Shown: positions 17,974 through 26,829, counted from the stretch's first letter. The stretch: 64,000 bases of DNA from Auritidibacter ignavus (GCF_003703835.1 NZ_RDQR01000001.1:62001-126000); one strand, 5' to 3'. The notes: generated by a model not told the origin, from the sequence alone. Numbers and translations are program-made.

Positions 17974-19229
17974 TGTGACGAGGACATGGCCACCCGTTGC
18001 GCTTGATATTGCCCGTGCCGTTCATGAACTAAGCCGGCGCGAGACAGTTTCGGAAGGTTCCGGGCAACTTCGCGGGCACTGAGCCCGCTGGCTGCACAGA
18101 TTTCGTCCATTGCGGCATAGCGTCGCAGTGGTAGCGCGTCATAAAGGATGAGTTGTTCGTAAGACAGCTGCTGATCTAAAACGTCACTGTACCGGCAATG
18201 AGATTCCTGATCTGCTGGTACGACTGGTGTGACCGGCCCGATATCGTCCAGCATCTCAGTGAGCGAGTGGTGATCAAAGACGATCACGGCTGGAGTTTCG
18301 GATAATAGCCGGTGGCAACCTGCCGAGGCTGCCGAATGAATAGATCCAGGCACGACTGCCACAGCAATACCCATCTCCAGCGCATGGTGAGCGGTGTTTT
18401 GGGCTCCGGATCTCCAGCGGGATTCCGGTATCAACACCAGGGAGCTCAGCGCAGCGATCAGTCGGTTTCGATTCAAGAATCGGTACCGGTTGGGTCTGGC
18501 ACCAGGAGGGAGCTCGCTGATCAGCACTCCGGTGCGCGCGATATCGGCCAGCAACTCTTGGTTTCCAGATGGATAATACTGATCTAATCCTCCGGCCATG
18601 ACGGCCATGGTCGAGATGGGAGCCTTCTCGCCACTGTCTGTTGCCAAGGCTGTTCGATGCGCTAGGGCGTCCACACCGTAGGCGCCTCCGGAGATAATAG
18701 TGCGCTGTTTGTGCCGGAGCAGGCTCACGAACTCCTCGGTCACCCTCCGTCCGTACGGGGAGATTTCTCTACTGCCGACAACGGCGACCGAGTGTGAGTG
18801 AGAAGGGATCTGCCCCGGTCCTCGTGTCCACAGTGCCACCGGGGTGGTGTGATCCAGACGGTTGAGCGCGACCGGCCAGCGGTGGTCCTCCGGAATGAGG
18901 AAACCACCCCCGTTGCGCCGAAAGTCTGGCAATATGGCTGCCGGACGATAATGATCCCGTTTGTCTTTCCAGCGAGACAGGATCTCGCGAAGCTTTCTCG
19001 TGCTCTTTCCTCTCAGCCCGAGGTCGTCGAAGCCTTCCACCAGATGCGCCCATTCCTGGTGAGTCGGGGCGGACCCTTGCACGAATTCCGCTGCACGCAG
19101 GGGACCGACCACAGTGATGATCTGTGTGGCGAGTGCATCTGCTGGTTCAATGATTTGGGTCAGTCCAGCCCGAGCGAAGGCGATCTGCTCGAGCTCTTCC
19201 TCGCTGAAGGTCCCCTGGCTACCGGTCAT
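17970..19229 (-). CDS. dprA: DNA-processing protein DprA
   Basis: Binds single-stranded DNA and loads RecA during natural transformation where that exists. The Rossmann-like core contains VAVVGSREISPYG, ISGGAYGVDALAHRTAL and FLNRNRLIAALS. The C-terminal part from about residue 340 resembles the winged-helix domain (AAMDEICAASGLSAREVARN). The N-terminal 110 residues correspond to the variable SAM-like region. It overlaps comM by 11 bases and xerC by 4, so the four genes yraN-comM-dprA-xerC form one overlapping operon. Whether the organism is transformable is not shown here. Confidence 0.93.
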   Translation of the reverse strand: MTGSQGTFSEEELEQIAFARAGLTQIIEPADALATQIITVVGPLRAAEFVQGSAPTHQEWAHLVEGFDDLGLRGKSTRKLREILSRWKDKRDHYRPAAILPDFRRNGGGFLIPEDHRWPVALNRLDHTTPVALWTRGPGQIPSHSHSVAVVGSREISPYGRRVTEEFVSLLRHKQRTIISGGAYGVDALAHRTALATDSGEKAPISTMAVMAGGLDQYYPSGNQELLADIARTGVLISELPPGARPNRYRFLNRNRLIAALSSLVLIPESRWRSGAQNTAHHALEMGIAVAVVPGSIHSAASAGCHRLLSETPAVIVFDHHSLTEMLDDIGPVTPVVPADQESHCRYSDVLDQQLSYEQLILYDALPLRRYAAMDEICAASGLSAREVARNLPKLSRAGLVHERHGQYQAQRVAMSSSQ

Positions 19230-20856
19230 GTTCGCTCCCCCACAGTTTAAGATGGAAGGCCATGTCGATTTCGTCGACTCCGGGATGGGTTTGTTCTGCT
19301 AGGTCGGCCAAGGTCCAGGCGACTTTGAGGATACGTGAATACCCACGTGCGGTGATCTCGCCGCGGTCCAGGCTCCTGTCGAGTATCGCCCGAGCCGAGG
19401 GGCTAACGCTCAGCGACGGGTGATGGAGTAAGCGTTGGTTCATCTCAGCATTGACGCGGACGCCCGTGCCTTTTAGTCGCTCGGCTTGGCGAGCGCGGGC
19501 TGCCAAAACTCGTTGGCGAATCGTGGCGGATGACTCCGGCTGCATCCCGCGACGGTTTAGGTCGCGGGATGTCACCGGGTGCAATCCGACGAGGATGTCA
19601 ATGCGGTCCAAAAGGGGTCCCGACAGTCGTGCGTTGTACCGTCGTCTGACAGCGGATGTGCAGGAGCATTGGCGTGATCCGGCATATCCCCACCCACACG
19701 GACAGGGGTTGGCTGCCAGAAGCAACTGGAATGAGGCGGGATAGATGACGTTATGACGGAGCCGGGATAATTCGATGTGACGGTTTTCCAGTGGCTCACG
19801 CAAAGCTTCGAGGACGCGTCGGTCAAATTCAGGTGCTTCGTCGAGAAAAAGCACCCCGCCGTGAGCTAACGAGATAGCGCCTGGTTGGGCCTGCCGGGTT
19901 CCGCCCCCAATCACGGACGCTAGTGAAGCAGTGTGGTGCGGGGCCTGAAAAGGTGGTGTGGTGATGCTATCGATCACCTTGGCCTGTGAGGAGGCCAGCG
20001 AGTGAATCGCGGTCGTTTCCAGTGAGACCTTTTCGTCCAGGTGTGGCAGGATCGTCGGTAAGCGTTGGGCGAGCATGGTTTTGCCTGATCCCGGAGGTCC
20101 TTGAAACAGCAGATGGTGCCCGCCAGCAGCGGCGACTTCCAGTGCCCAGCGTGCGTGGTGTTGCCCGGCAACTTCTGCGAAGTCCAGCTCATCCTGCCGA
20201 TCAGGTTCCTGCATTGTTGCGTCCGGGACCGATGCGGTGAACACATCAAAATTCTCACTTCGGACAGCCGCACCGAAATCCTCCAAGACCGCGCTGAGAT
20301 GACGATACGACAACACGGTCACCCCGGACACTAGTTCGGCCTCTTTCTTCGAGGCCTCGGCCACGACAACTGTGTCAAACCCGGCCTTTTGTGCAGCGAG
20401 TACCGCTGCCAGCAGTCCTGGAACGTGCTGCAAGGTTCCATCGAGACCTAAAGCAGCCAGAAACACCGGCCCGGTTTCATCGTTGACCCGATACTCGGCG
20501 CCATAGGCTGCCATAACGATGGCCAAATCGAACAGTGGTCCGCTCTTGTGTAGTCCAGCGGGAGTGAGATTCACCGTCAGATGCCGTCGGGTGATCGGCA
20601 TTCCCGAATTTCGCGCTGCTGCACGAATACGATCTTTCGCTTCGTTCAGTGACTGATCGGGTAGGCCCACCAGAGTAAATCCGGGCAGCGCTCCCCCGAT
20701 ATCTGCTTCAACAGTAACCAGTTCCCCGTGCAGGCCACTGAGCGCCATCGCGTAGGTTCGCCCGATGCGTGCTGGTTCGGTCACATTCAACACCATGGAG
20801 TCCAGGACCGCGTCCGCGGTAGCCGATGCAGGGTTGTTGTCATATTCGGGGTTCAT
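19219..20856 (-). CDS. comM: ComM/YifB family AAA+ ATPase (Mg-chelatase-like)
   Basis: AAA+ helicase-like protein; ComM promotes branch migration during transformation in Vibrio. The N-terminal Lon-protease-like fold (about residues 35-200) precedes Walker A GPPGSGKT (253-260) and Walker B LFLDE (336-340). Four cysteines (385, 387, 397, 399; ANPCPCGWG and RQCSC) form the family zinc-type knuckle, and the Mg-chelatase C-terminal helices follow. At 545 residues it has an N-terminal extension of about 30 residues. The ATG overlaps the yraN stop as ATGA. Confidence 0.93.
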   Translation of the reverse strand: MNPEYDNNPASATADAVLDSMVLNVTEPARIGRTYAMALSGLHGELVTVEADIGGALPGFTLVGLPDQSLNEAKDRIRAAARNSGMPITRRHLTVNLTPAGLHKSGPLFDLAIVMAAYGAEYRVNDETGPVFLAALGLDGTLQHVPGLLAAVLAAQKAGFDTVVVAEASKKEAELVSGVTVLSYRHLSAVLEDFGAAVRSENFDVFTASVPDATMQEPDRQDELDFAEVAGQHHARWALEVAAAGGHHLLFQGPPGSGKTMLAQRLPTILPHLDEKVSLETTAIHSLASSQAKVIDSITTPPFQAPHHTASLASVIGGGTRQAQPGAISLAHGGVLFLDEAPEFDRRVLEALREPLENRHIELSRLRHNVIYPASFQLLLAANPCPCGWGYAGSRQCSCTSAVRRRYNARLSGPLLDRIDILVGLHPVTSRDLNRRGMQPESSATIRQRVLAARARQAERLKGTGVRVNAEMNQRLLHHPSLSVSPSARAILDRSLDRGEITARGYSRILKVAWTLADLAEQTHPGVDEIDMAFHLKLWGSEHDR

Positions 20857-21275
20857 AGCATCACGTCCTGGAACAACCGAGCCTCGTGCTGACGTTGCGT
20901 GCCCACAGTAATGGCAAGCAGATCAACTCGTACCGGAGTGTACTGAAGCTGAGGATGTTGGGCCCGGTAACTCAGCACAGCTCGCTGAATGCGACGAAGT
21001 TGGTACGCAGTGAGCGCCTGCTCGCCGGTACCGAAACCGACCCCACCACGGGTTTTGACTTCCACGGCCACCAGGTCGCCACCAGCCACGGCGATAATAT
21101 CGATTTCGCCCTCACGTGACCGCCACTGTCTTTCCAGAATGGTGTAACCACGTTTTACCAGAAGCTGTGTTGCTAATTCTTCACCGTGTGTACCAAAGGA
21201 CCGGCGATCGCGGTGACGTTTTGGGTCTAGTTGTGTCTGCGATGTTTGAGAGTTTCTCACTGATTGCACCTCCAC
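20853..21275 (-). CDS. yraN: UPF0102 / YraN family nuclease-like protein
   Basis: A 140-residue protein with the endonuclease-like core of the family: GEIDIIA (Glu57, Asp59) and VAVEVKTR (Glu72, Lys74). Its precise role is not established. It opens the overlapping operon with comM, dprA and xerC. The ATG at 21275 has an unclear ribosome-binding site; an in-frame GTG a few codons inside is possible. Two DnaA-box sequences lie 50-90 bases upstream. Confidence 0.88.
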   Translation of the reverse strand: MEVQSVRNSQTSQTQLDPKRHRDRRSFGTHGEELATQLLVKRGYTILERQWRSREGEIDIIAVAGGDLVAVEVKTRGGVGFGTGEQALTAYQLRRIQRAVLSYRAQHPQLQYTPVRVDLLAITVGTQRQHEARLFQDVML

Positions 21276-21323
21276 AACCAGTGTGAAATTCCCGCAGAAT
21301 CAGCTCAGTACCTGGTGAATTTC

Positions 21324-21361
21324 TGTGGACAATCACAACACGACCCAACACCTGTGGACAA
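21324..21361. promoter_or_regulatory. Pair of DnaA-box sequences upstream of yraN
   Basis: TGTGGACAA occurs at 21324-21332 and again at 21353-21361, in the same orientation and 29 bases apart. Its complement TTGTCCACA matches the DnaA box consensus known from Streptomyces. The region 21276-21402 is a non-coding spacer between yraN and the DUF2469 gene. Confidence 0.6.
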
Positions 21362-21402
21362 CAACCACGCCCCCAGAAGACCACCAGGAACACACCACGA
21401 GA

Positions 21403-21744
21403 TTAGGCATACGGTTCGGGGCCCAGCCCGGCCTGCGCACTCACGTCGAGATCCTGATGTGGCAACTCTTCGATATTGACGTCTTTGAACGAGACCACGC
21501 GAGCGTTATGAATAAACCTGTTCGGACGGAACACATCCCAGACCCACCCATCCTCAATGTAGATCTCGAAGTAGGTTTGCCCCTTGTCCTCGACTGTGGT
21601 GAGCTCCACGTGATTCGTTAGATAGAACCGCCGTTCGGTTTCAACGATGTGTGTAAACAGGTGCAGAACGTCTCGGTACTCTTTGTAGAGGTTGAGCTCC
21701 TGGGTGGCATGGTATTCTTCAAGATCGTCCTCGGAGTCGTGCAT
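21403..21744 (-). CDS. DUF2469 family protein
   Basis: A 113-residue acidic protein matching the actinobacterial DUF2469 family (ATQELNLYKEYRDVLHLF, then RRFYLTNHVEL). Its function is unknown. The position just downstream of rnhB and upstream of yraN is conserved in Actinobacteria (Rv2901c in M. tuberculosis). The spacer to rnhB is 112 bases with no evident element. Confidence 0.9.
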   Translation of the reverse strand: MHDSEDDLEEYHATQELNLYKEYRDVLHLFTHIVETERRFYLTNHVELTTVEDKGQTYFEIYIEDGWVWDVFRPNRFIHNARVVSFKDVNIEELPHQDLDVSAQAGLGPEPYA

Positions 21745-21856
21745 ATCTCCATCATAGGTAATCCTGGCTACCCCGGGGCAGGCATAGCGGTTGCGACACC
21801 GGCGAGGCTGTGATCACGCTCGACGGCCGAATACTTTCTGCGCAACTCCTCCAATA

Positions 21857-22579
21857 CTACAGCAGTGTGTCTTGACGATGTGGTGCCGGAATCAGATGCC
21901 AGCTCCGCCGATGATATGGGGAGATGCCCCGGTCGCGCAGTGCTTGGCGATGCTGTGCCGAGCCATATCCTTTGTTATGAGACCAGCCGTAGTCGGGGTA
22001 GAACGCGTCAGCCTCGGTCATCAGTCGGTCGCGACAGACTTTGGCCACTATGGATGCGGCAGCCACACTCGCACAGTCCCGGTCGGCCTTGACCTGTAGA
22101 TGTACTCGAAGCTCATCCGGGAGATGCCGCTGTTCCTCCGCGACCTCGACCGGCAGGCTTAACAGCCAGTTGAATTTTCCGTCCAGGATTAGCACGTCGG
22201 GCACTCGGTGATGTCGCCTCACCAGGTCATACCAGGCCCGGTGCCCGGCGACCGCCAGCGCGGCGTTGATTCCCCACCGGTCAATTTCTGCAGGCTCGGC
22301 GTGGCCGATGCCCACCATCCACGATGTGTGAATCGTGTCTGAGAGAGTTTCTCGACGTCGGGCAGACAGCATCTTGGAATCCCGCAGCCCCGGGATGAGG
22401 AGCGTGGTGAATGGGGAAACAGCACTGATCCCCACCGTTACTGGCCCAGCCAGCGCACCGCGTCCGACTTCGTCCATGCCGGCCACCAGGATGGTGTCTT
22501 TGGGACCGTGGTCGGGCCGGTGGGTACTTTCGTCGGCGGCGAGCTGACGTTCTGTCGCGAAGCTAGCGTCGGCAACCAT
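21857..22579 (-). CDS. rnhB: Ribonuclease HII
   Basis: Removes ribonucleotides and RNA from RNA-DNA hybrids. Catalytic acidic residues are visible at Asp36 and Glu37 (GMDEVGRG), Asp133 (LILDGK) and Asp166 (KADRD), with the family AAASIVAKV motif following. The protein has 240 residues and an N-terminal lead of about 28. Its ATG overlaps the lepB stop (TAATG), implying coupling. Start support is good because of that overlap. Confidence 0.94.
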   Translation of the reverse strand: MVADASFATERQLAADESTHRPDHGPKDTILVAGMDEVGRGALAGPVTVGISAVSPFTTLLIPGLRDSKMLSARRRETLSDTIHTSWMVGIGHAEPAEIDRWGINAALAVAGHRAWYDLVRRHHRVPDVLILDGKFNWLLSLPVEVAEEQRHLPDELRVHLQVKADRDCASVAAASIVAKVCRDRLMTEADAFYPDYGWSHNKGYGSAQHRQALRDRGISPYHRRSWHLIPAPHRQDTLL

Positions 22580-23325
22580 TAGGGTTCAGGCACGTCGTTG
22601 AAAGGTTCGTCATTCGACCCTGCCGGGCCCCACCGGTCAATGGGCCAGGCAATGACCTCAGCACGTCCGACGACATCATCGACGTTAACGAATCCGTCGT
22701 TGGGCCCTTCCTGGTGGGCCCGGGAGTCTCCCGAGGCATTGCGGTGATCGCCCATCACCCAGAGCTTGCCTTCAGGCACGGTGACGTCGAAGTCTTGGTC
22801 GGATCCCGAGGCACCCGGATACACGTAGGGCTCGTCAATGATCTCCCCGTTGACTTGAATCTTGCGGGTCTGCACATCGACGGTGACGTGATCGCCAGGC
22901 ATGCCGATGATACGTTTCACCAGGTGCTGTTCTGAGGAATTTGGGAGGAGACCAACGCCTTCGAACACAGTCTCAAAGACGTTGCTGTCGTCGTCGACCG
23001 GCGGGAGCCAGCCCTGCGTATCTTCGAACACGACGATATCACCGCGTTTCAGGTCGGCCACCCCGGGAACCATGAGGTTGACGAAGATCCGGTCATTGAC
23101 TTGCAGAGTGTTCTCCATTGATCCGGAGGGAATCACGAAGGCCCGGAAGAAGAAGGTTTTGATGATAAAAGACAGGACGAGAGCAGCGACGACAATAATG
23201 AGGATTTCTCGCACATTGGCCCAGATTCGACGTCCCAGGCTCGGTGCGTCTTGGCGGTCATCACCCTGGTATGCAACATCATCGGACTGCTGGTTCAGAT
23301 CAACGTCCTTGTCTAATTTGCTCAT
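22579..23325 (-). CDS. lepB: Signal peptidase I (second of two)
   Basis: Membrane serine protease that removes signal peptides from exported proteins. One transmembrane helix at about residues 40-57 follows a 38-residue charged cytoplasmic tail. The catalytic serine is Ser69 (IPSGSM) and the lysine Lys137 (HLVKRIIGMPGD); the GDHRNASGDSR box is present. The C-terminus carries an extra Pro/Asp-rich tail. It begins 12 bases after the first signal peptidase gene, so the two paralogues are in tandem. Confidence 0.93.
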   Translation of the reverse strand: MSKLDKDVDLNQQSDDVAYQGDDRQDAPSLGRRIWANVREILIIVVAALVLSFIIKTFFFRAFVIPSGSMENTLQVNDRIFVNLMVPGVADLKRGDIVVFEDTQGWLPPVDDDSNVFETVFEGVGLLPNSSEQHLVKRIIGMPGDHVTVDVQTRKIQVNGEIIDEPYVYPGASGSDQDFDVTVPEGKLWVMGDHRNASGDSRAHQEGPNDGFVNVDDVVGRAEVIAWPIDRWGPAGSNDEPFNDVPEP

Positions 23326-23337
23326 CGTGGATTTACT

Positions 23338-24000
23338 CTACTCTCTGGAAGTTCGAACAGGTCCTAGCACGCGTTCATTGTGCACCATGCCGCCACCGGG
23401 GGCACCCAGCAAATCCCGAGAATCGAGGGAGGATTCCCGGTTGTCCCCGAGGAGAAAGACTCTGTCTTCGGGCACCGTGACGTCAAACGCTGTGCTTGAG
23501 GCAGGCCGGTCAGGCTCAGCAAGATAGTGCTCTTCGTGGAGCTGGCGGCCGTTGATTTCGATGCGACCGTTCGCGGTGCAGCAGGTGACCCGGTCTCCGC
23601 TGATGCCAATCACTCTTTTGACCACGTTGTCACGGCTCGGGGCGATGCCGATCCATGCTCCCACGCTTTCGAGCACGTCCTGGAACGGTTGTTCCGGTTG
23701 ATAGGGGGTAAATGAGCCTTGAGCATCGATGACCACCACATCTCCGCGCTCTACCGGGTGGTGCTCGTAGTAATCCGGATCGATCCAAATACGCTCTCCG
23801 ACTTGTAGCCCGGGTTCCATGGACTCAGAAGGAATCACGTACGAGTCGCTAAACCACCAGCGCAAGGTGAACACGATCGCCAGCACCATCACCAGCACGA
23901 AAATCAGCCCCCACATCAGGGCTTTGGCTCTCCCCGACACAGCAACGGACCGCGAGCCATCATCAGGGCTCACGGTCCGTTGCTGGTTCTGCTGTGTCAC
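23338..24000 (-). CDS. lepB: Signal peptidase I (first of two)
   Basis: Paralogue of the next gene, 220 residues from a GTG at 24000. A transmembrane helix lies at about 27-46. The catalytic Ser60 (IPSESM) and Lys128 (VVKRVIGISGD) are intact, with GDNRESSLDSR near the end. Two adjacent cysteines (VTCCTANG) are unusual. The start is not certain: no ribosome-binding site is visible, and a large hairpin covers codons 6-20. A GTG at codon 21 or the ATG at codon 29 would put the hairpin in the leader instead. Confidence 0.88.
   Translation of the reverse strand: MTQQNQQRTVSPDDGSRSVAVSGRAKALMWGLIFVLVMVLAIVFTLRWWFSDSYVIPSESMEPGLQVGERIWIDPDYYEHHPVERGDVVVIDAQGSFTPYQPEQPFQDVLESVGAWIGIAPSRDNVVKRVIGISGDRVTCCTANGRIEINGRQLHEEHYLAEPDRPASSTAFDVTVPEDRVFLLGDNRESSLDSRDLLGAPGGGMVHNERVLGPVRTSRE
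23940..23985 (-). promoter_or_regulatory. Hairpin over the 5' end of the first lepB gene
   Basis: An 18-bp inverted repeat with one mismatch (23941-23958 with 23967-23984, plus one further pair outside) closes an 8-base loop. On the mRNA it spans nucleotides 16-61 of the coding region. Outside it TGCTGTGTC and GACACAGCA can also pair, reaching the start codon. There is no T-run. Confidence 0.6.
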
Positions 24001-24029
24001 CGTCAGGACAGGCTACTGATCAGCGCTGA

Positions 24030-24380
24030 CTAGGAGTCAACGCGCTTCTCGGGAATACGAGCAGCCTTACCGTGACGATCGCGCATGTAGTACAGCTTGG
24101 CACGACGCACGTCACCGCGCTTCTTGACCTCGATCTTGTCGATCACGGGAGAGTGCAACGGGAACTTACGTTCAATACCGACGCCGAAGGACGTCTTGCG
24201 CACGGTGAAGGTTTCGCGCAGGCCCGAGCCCTGACGGCCCAGAACGTAGCCTTCGAAAACCTGAACACGCTGGGTCTTACCCTCGATAATGTTCACGTGC
24301 ACAGCGACGGTGTCGCCGGCCTGGAAATCAGGAATGTCGTTGCGCTTCGACTTTGCATCGAGCTGATCTAAGATGTTCAT
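24030..24380 (-). CDS. rplS: 50S ribosomal protein L19
   Basis: L19 sits at the subunit interface of the ribosome. The 116-residue sequence has the family pattern from [20 protein letters not shown] through [14 protein letters not shown] to [20 protein letters not shown]. The ATG has AGGAGAG 6 bases upstream. It lies between trmD and lepB as in most Actinobacteria. A leader of about 165 bases separates it from trmD; this holds a small hairpin (24458-24479) and a promoter-like sequence, suggesting its own transcription start. Confidence 0.97.
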   Translation of the reverse strand: MNILDQLDAKSKRNDIPDFQAGDTVAVHVNIIEGKTQRVQVFEGYVLGRQGSGLRETFTVRKTSFGVGIERKFPLHSPVIDKIEVKKRGDVRRAKLYYMRDRHGKAARIPEKRVDS

Positions 24381-24544
24381 GGATCTCTCCTGGTGGGACG
24401 CCGCAGGTCACCCACGTCATACAGCAAGCTCTTGACGTCTTGCGATGGAAATTTCGAGACACCCTTGTTGAGGGTTGTCCCGGTGCACACAGGCGGTACG
24501 CTATCCCCCGCGGCAGACAGCGGACCCAGCGGGCACGAGTATCT

Positions 24545-24572
24545 ATTATGCCAGATCCTTGCGGATTTTCCA
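24545..24572 (-). promoter_or_regulatory. Candidate rplS promoter with extended -10
   Basis: On the minus strand TGGCATAAT (-10 core 24545-24550) is preceded after 16 bases by TGGAAA (24567-24572). It overlaps the end of trmD and leaves a leader of about 155 bases to the rplS start. The leader holds a hairpin, GAC-ACCCT / AGGGT-GTC at 24458-24479. Confidence 0.4.
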
Positions 24573-25262
24573 TAAATCAGGTCTGCGGGTCTTGGTTCGT
24601 TCCTCAGCTTGTGCTAAACGCCACGCGTCGACTTTGCCATGATCTCCGGAAAGAAGTACCTCGGGGACCTCTCGTCCCCGCCACGTCGCGGGTTTGGTGT
24701 AGACCGGATATTCCAAGAGCCCATCTGAATGGGATTCTTCCACCAGCGACGCAGGGTTTCCTACCACTCCAGGAATCAATCGCCCGATAGCTTCGATCAT
24801 GGCCAAGGTCGCAACTTCTCCCCCGTTGAGCACATAGTCGCCCAAGGACACAAGGTGCACCTCGAAGAGTTCTTCAGCCCATGCAAAGACGCGCTCATCG
24901 ATGCCCTCGTAGCGTCCGCAGGCAAAAACCAGATGTTCGCAGTCCGCTAGGGTCGCGGCGGTGGGTTGAGCGAAAACCTCCCCGGACGGAGTCGGGATCA
25001 CTAAATGCGGTGTGCCATAGCCCAGGTGTTTGCCGTGGGATGCCACTTCTTCCAGAGCACGTGCCCACGGCTCCGGTTTCATGACCATTCCAGCCCCACC
25101 ACCGTAGGGTGTATCGTCCACGGTGCGATGCCGGTCGGTGGTCTGGTCCCTGAGATCATGGACATGAATCTCCAGCAGACCCTTGTGGCGGGCTTTACCG
25201 ATCAGCGAGACGTCCAGGACCTCGAAAAACTCGGGAAAGATGCTAATAATGTCGATGCGCAT
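24546..25262 (-). CDS. trmD: tRNA (guanine-N1)-methyltransferase
   Basis: Methylates G37 of tRNAs using S-adenosylmethionine. The SPOUT knot elements [15 protein letters not shown] and [11 protein letters not shown] are intact, as is the N-terminal [13 protein letters not shown]. 238 residues, normal length. It starts 5 bases after the rimM stop, so the two are cotranscribed. The C-terminal helical domain ends with KTRRPDLWK. Confidence 0.96.
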   Translation of the reverse strand: MRIDIISIFPEFFEVLDVSLIGKARHKGLLEIHVHDLRDQTTDRHRTVDDTPYGGGAGMVMKPEPWARALEEVASHGKHLGYGTPHLVIPTPSGEVFAQPTAATLADCEHLVFACGRYEGIDERVFAWAEELFEVHLVSLGDYVLNGGEVATLAMIEAIGRLIPGVVGNPASLVEESHSDGLLEYPVYTKPATWRGREVPEVLLSGDHGKVDAWRLAQAEERTKTRRPDLWKIRKDLA

Positions 25263-25267
25263 CGGGG

Positions 25268-25822
25268 TTAGTCCTGTCCCAGTTCCAATAAGCCAGCAGG
25301 CGGGGTGAGGATCACCAGTTGTTGGTCCACGTCGATCTCCGGAACGATTTCGACCACGAAGGGTACGAGGCTTGTCGTGCCGTTGGTGCGTGTGACTTCG
25401 AGCAAGTCCTGGGCCTCCCCAGGGATCAGGTCCGAGATGGTACCGATCGTCTCACCTTCAGCAGAGTCGAGTTTGACCGTAAAGTCCGCTAAGTCTTCGG
25501 CGTACCACGCATCATCATCGTCTTCCAGGTCTTCCGGTTCAGCATAGAGCTGGCAATTACGGTACTGCTCAGCCTGGTTCCGGTCGCTGATCTCTTCAAA
25601 AGACAGCAACAAAATATGCTTATTCCAGCGGGCGTTGTTGACCGTCAGGCTACCAGCTAGTGGCGAGTCTTTTTTTCCATGGTCCACGGTGAGCACCGCG
25701 CCGGGAACAAAACGAGTTTCTGGGGTGTCTGTGAAGATCTGAACGGTGACGTCGCCTTTAATGCCGTGGGGTTTACCGATCCGTGCCACTCTCACGAGCC
25801 CGTCTAGCTTTTCCTGGGCCAT
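25268..25822 (-). CDS. rimM: Ribosome maturation factor RimM
   Basis: Assists 30S subunit assembly by binding S19. The N-terminal barrel begins [18 protein letters not shown] and the C-terminal PRC-barrel starts around [14 protein letters not shown]. 184 residues, usual size. It follows khpA after a strong hairpin and leads into trmD. The ATG at 25822 has AAGGAG-like bases upstream. Confidence 0.94.
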   Translation of the reverse strand: MAQEKLDGLVRVARIGKPHGIKGDVTVQIFTDTPETRFVPGAVLTVDHGKKDSPLAGSLTVNNARWNKHILLLSFEEISDRNQAEQYRNCQLYAEPEDLEDDDDAWYAEDLADFTVKLDSAEGETIGTISDLIPGEAQDLLEVTRTNGTTSLVPFVVEIVPEIDVDQQLVILTPPAGLLELGQD

Positions 25823-25879
25823 GCCGATTCTTGCTCCTTAGTACCTGCTGGTGCTGGGTGGTTGTCATGTTAAAATACT

Positions 25880-25921
25880 GAGGGTTCCTAGAACAATGTG
25901 ATCGGTGTTCTAGGAACCCTC
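25880..25921 (-). terminator. Hairpin terminator between khpA and rimM
   Basis: A perfect 16-bp stem (25880-25895 with 25906-25921) around a 10-base loop lies 15 bases after the khpA stop. On the minus strand it is followed by AGTATTTTA, a modest T-run. It could reduce read-through from the ribosomal gene rpsP into rimM-trmD. Confidence 0.75.
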
Positions 25922-25936
25922 GAGGTCATCTCTTCT

Positions 25937-26176
25937 TTAGTGACGACGGTCCGTGTCAACCACGTCTACTCGCACCGAGTATCCGGCCAGCCCGTCAATG
26001 ACAGCGCGCAGGGCATTGGCGGTCCGACCTTTTCGGCCAATGACACGGCCGAGATCGTCGGGATTTACTCGCACTTCGAGAAGCTCGCCACGGCGGTTTT
26101 CACGGAGGTCAACCTGTACGTCCTCGGGATAATCAACGATCCCTCGGACCAGGTGTTCCAACGCTTCTTGCAACAT
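25937..26176 (-). CDS. khpA: KH-domain RNA-binding protein KhpA
   Basis: A 79-residue single KH domain protein (UPF0109). The GxxG loop is GRKG at residues 47-50 in VIGRKGRTANALR. KhpA binds RNA and in Gram-positives often pairs with KhpB. It starts 2 bases after the rpsP stop region, so it is in the rpsP operon, the standard place in Actinobacteria. Confidence 0.94.
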   Translation of the reverse strand: MLQEALEHLVRGIVDYPEDVQVDLRENRRGELLEVRVNPDDLGRVIGRKGRTANALRAVIDGLAGYSVRVDVVDTDRRH

Positions 26177-26178
26177 GA

Positions 26179-26637
26179 TTACTCAGACTTTTCTTTGCTG
26201 TCTGCGTTCTCTTCAGTCGCAGACTCATCGGTGCTCTCTTCAGCCTGGCCTTCGGCCTGGTCTTCTTCCTTGTCATCACCCTTCGGGGTAATGGCCTCAG
26301 GAATAATCACCGACCCCTTCTCCGGAGCAACAAACTCCTCTTTAGCTTCCGGCTGCTTCAAGGTGGACTCGTCGTAGGACTCGCCCTTGAACTTCTGCCA
26401 GTCGCCGGTCAGCTTCAGCAAAGCCTGGACCTGTTCGGTCGGCTGAGCGCCGACCGACAACCAGTACTGAGCACGCTCAGAATCAATCTTGATGAAAGAA
26501 GGGTTCTGCGTCGGGTGGTAGAGACCGATCTCTTCGATGGCACGACCATCACGCTTGGTGCGGGAATCCATCACCACAACACGGTAGTGCGGCGAACGAA
26601 TTTTACCCAGACGCTTCAGACGAATTTTTACAGCCAC
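26179..26637 (-). CDS. rpsP: 30S ribosomal protein S16 with acidic C-terminal tail
   Basis: Residues 1-85 are a standard S16 ([19 protein letters not shown], then [13 protein letters not shown]). From about residue 95 the protein continues as a tail rich in Glu, Asp and Ser to residue 152. Such extensions occur in Actinobacteria, and this one is long. It heads the operon rpsP-khpA-rimM-trmD, and a promoter-like sequence lies about 140 bases upstream. Confidence 0.95.
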   Translation of the reverse strand: MAVKIRLKRLGKIRSPHYRVVVMDSRTKRDGRAIEEIGLYHPTQNPSFIKIDSERAQYWLSVGAQPTEQVQALLKLTGDWQKFKGESYDESTLKQPEAKEEFVAPEKGSVIIPEAITPKGDDKEEDQAEGQAEESTDESATEENADSKEKSE

Positions 26638-26774
26638 TGTTGTGGTTACTCCTCTTTCTCACATTGAGTGCACGTCAACGTTTTCACTGGGGATCAAAGT
26701 TGAAACGTAGCGTGCGAACGGAAACGCAGAGGAAAGGATAGAGGGTCGTTTCCTCCGCGAATCAGTACCGAACC

Positions 26775-26804
26775 ATTATGCCAGACAACGCACTCTTATT
26801 TCCA
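26775..26804 (-). promoter_or_regulatory. Candidate rpsP promoter with extended -10
   Basis: TGGCATAAT on the minus strand (-10 core 26775-26780) has TGGAAA 18 bases upstream (26799-26804). The same two words occur before rplS. The 192-base gap between ffh and rpsP also holds a 7-bp hairpin (26729-26735 with 26749-26755) in the leader. Confidence 0.4.
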
Positions 26805-26829
26805 CTCGACGCCCCGTGGTGGATAACCC

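Noticed and set aside
25880-25921. Hairpin between khpA and rimM considered as a riboswitch
   Set aside because: A single uninterrupted stem 15 bases after a stop and followed by T residues fits a terminator; no aptamer-like folds.
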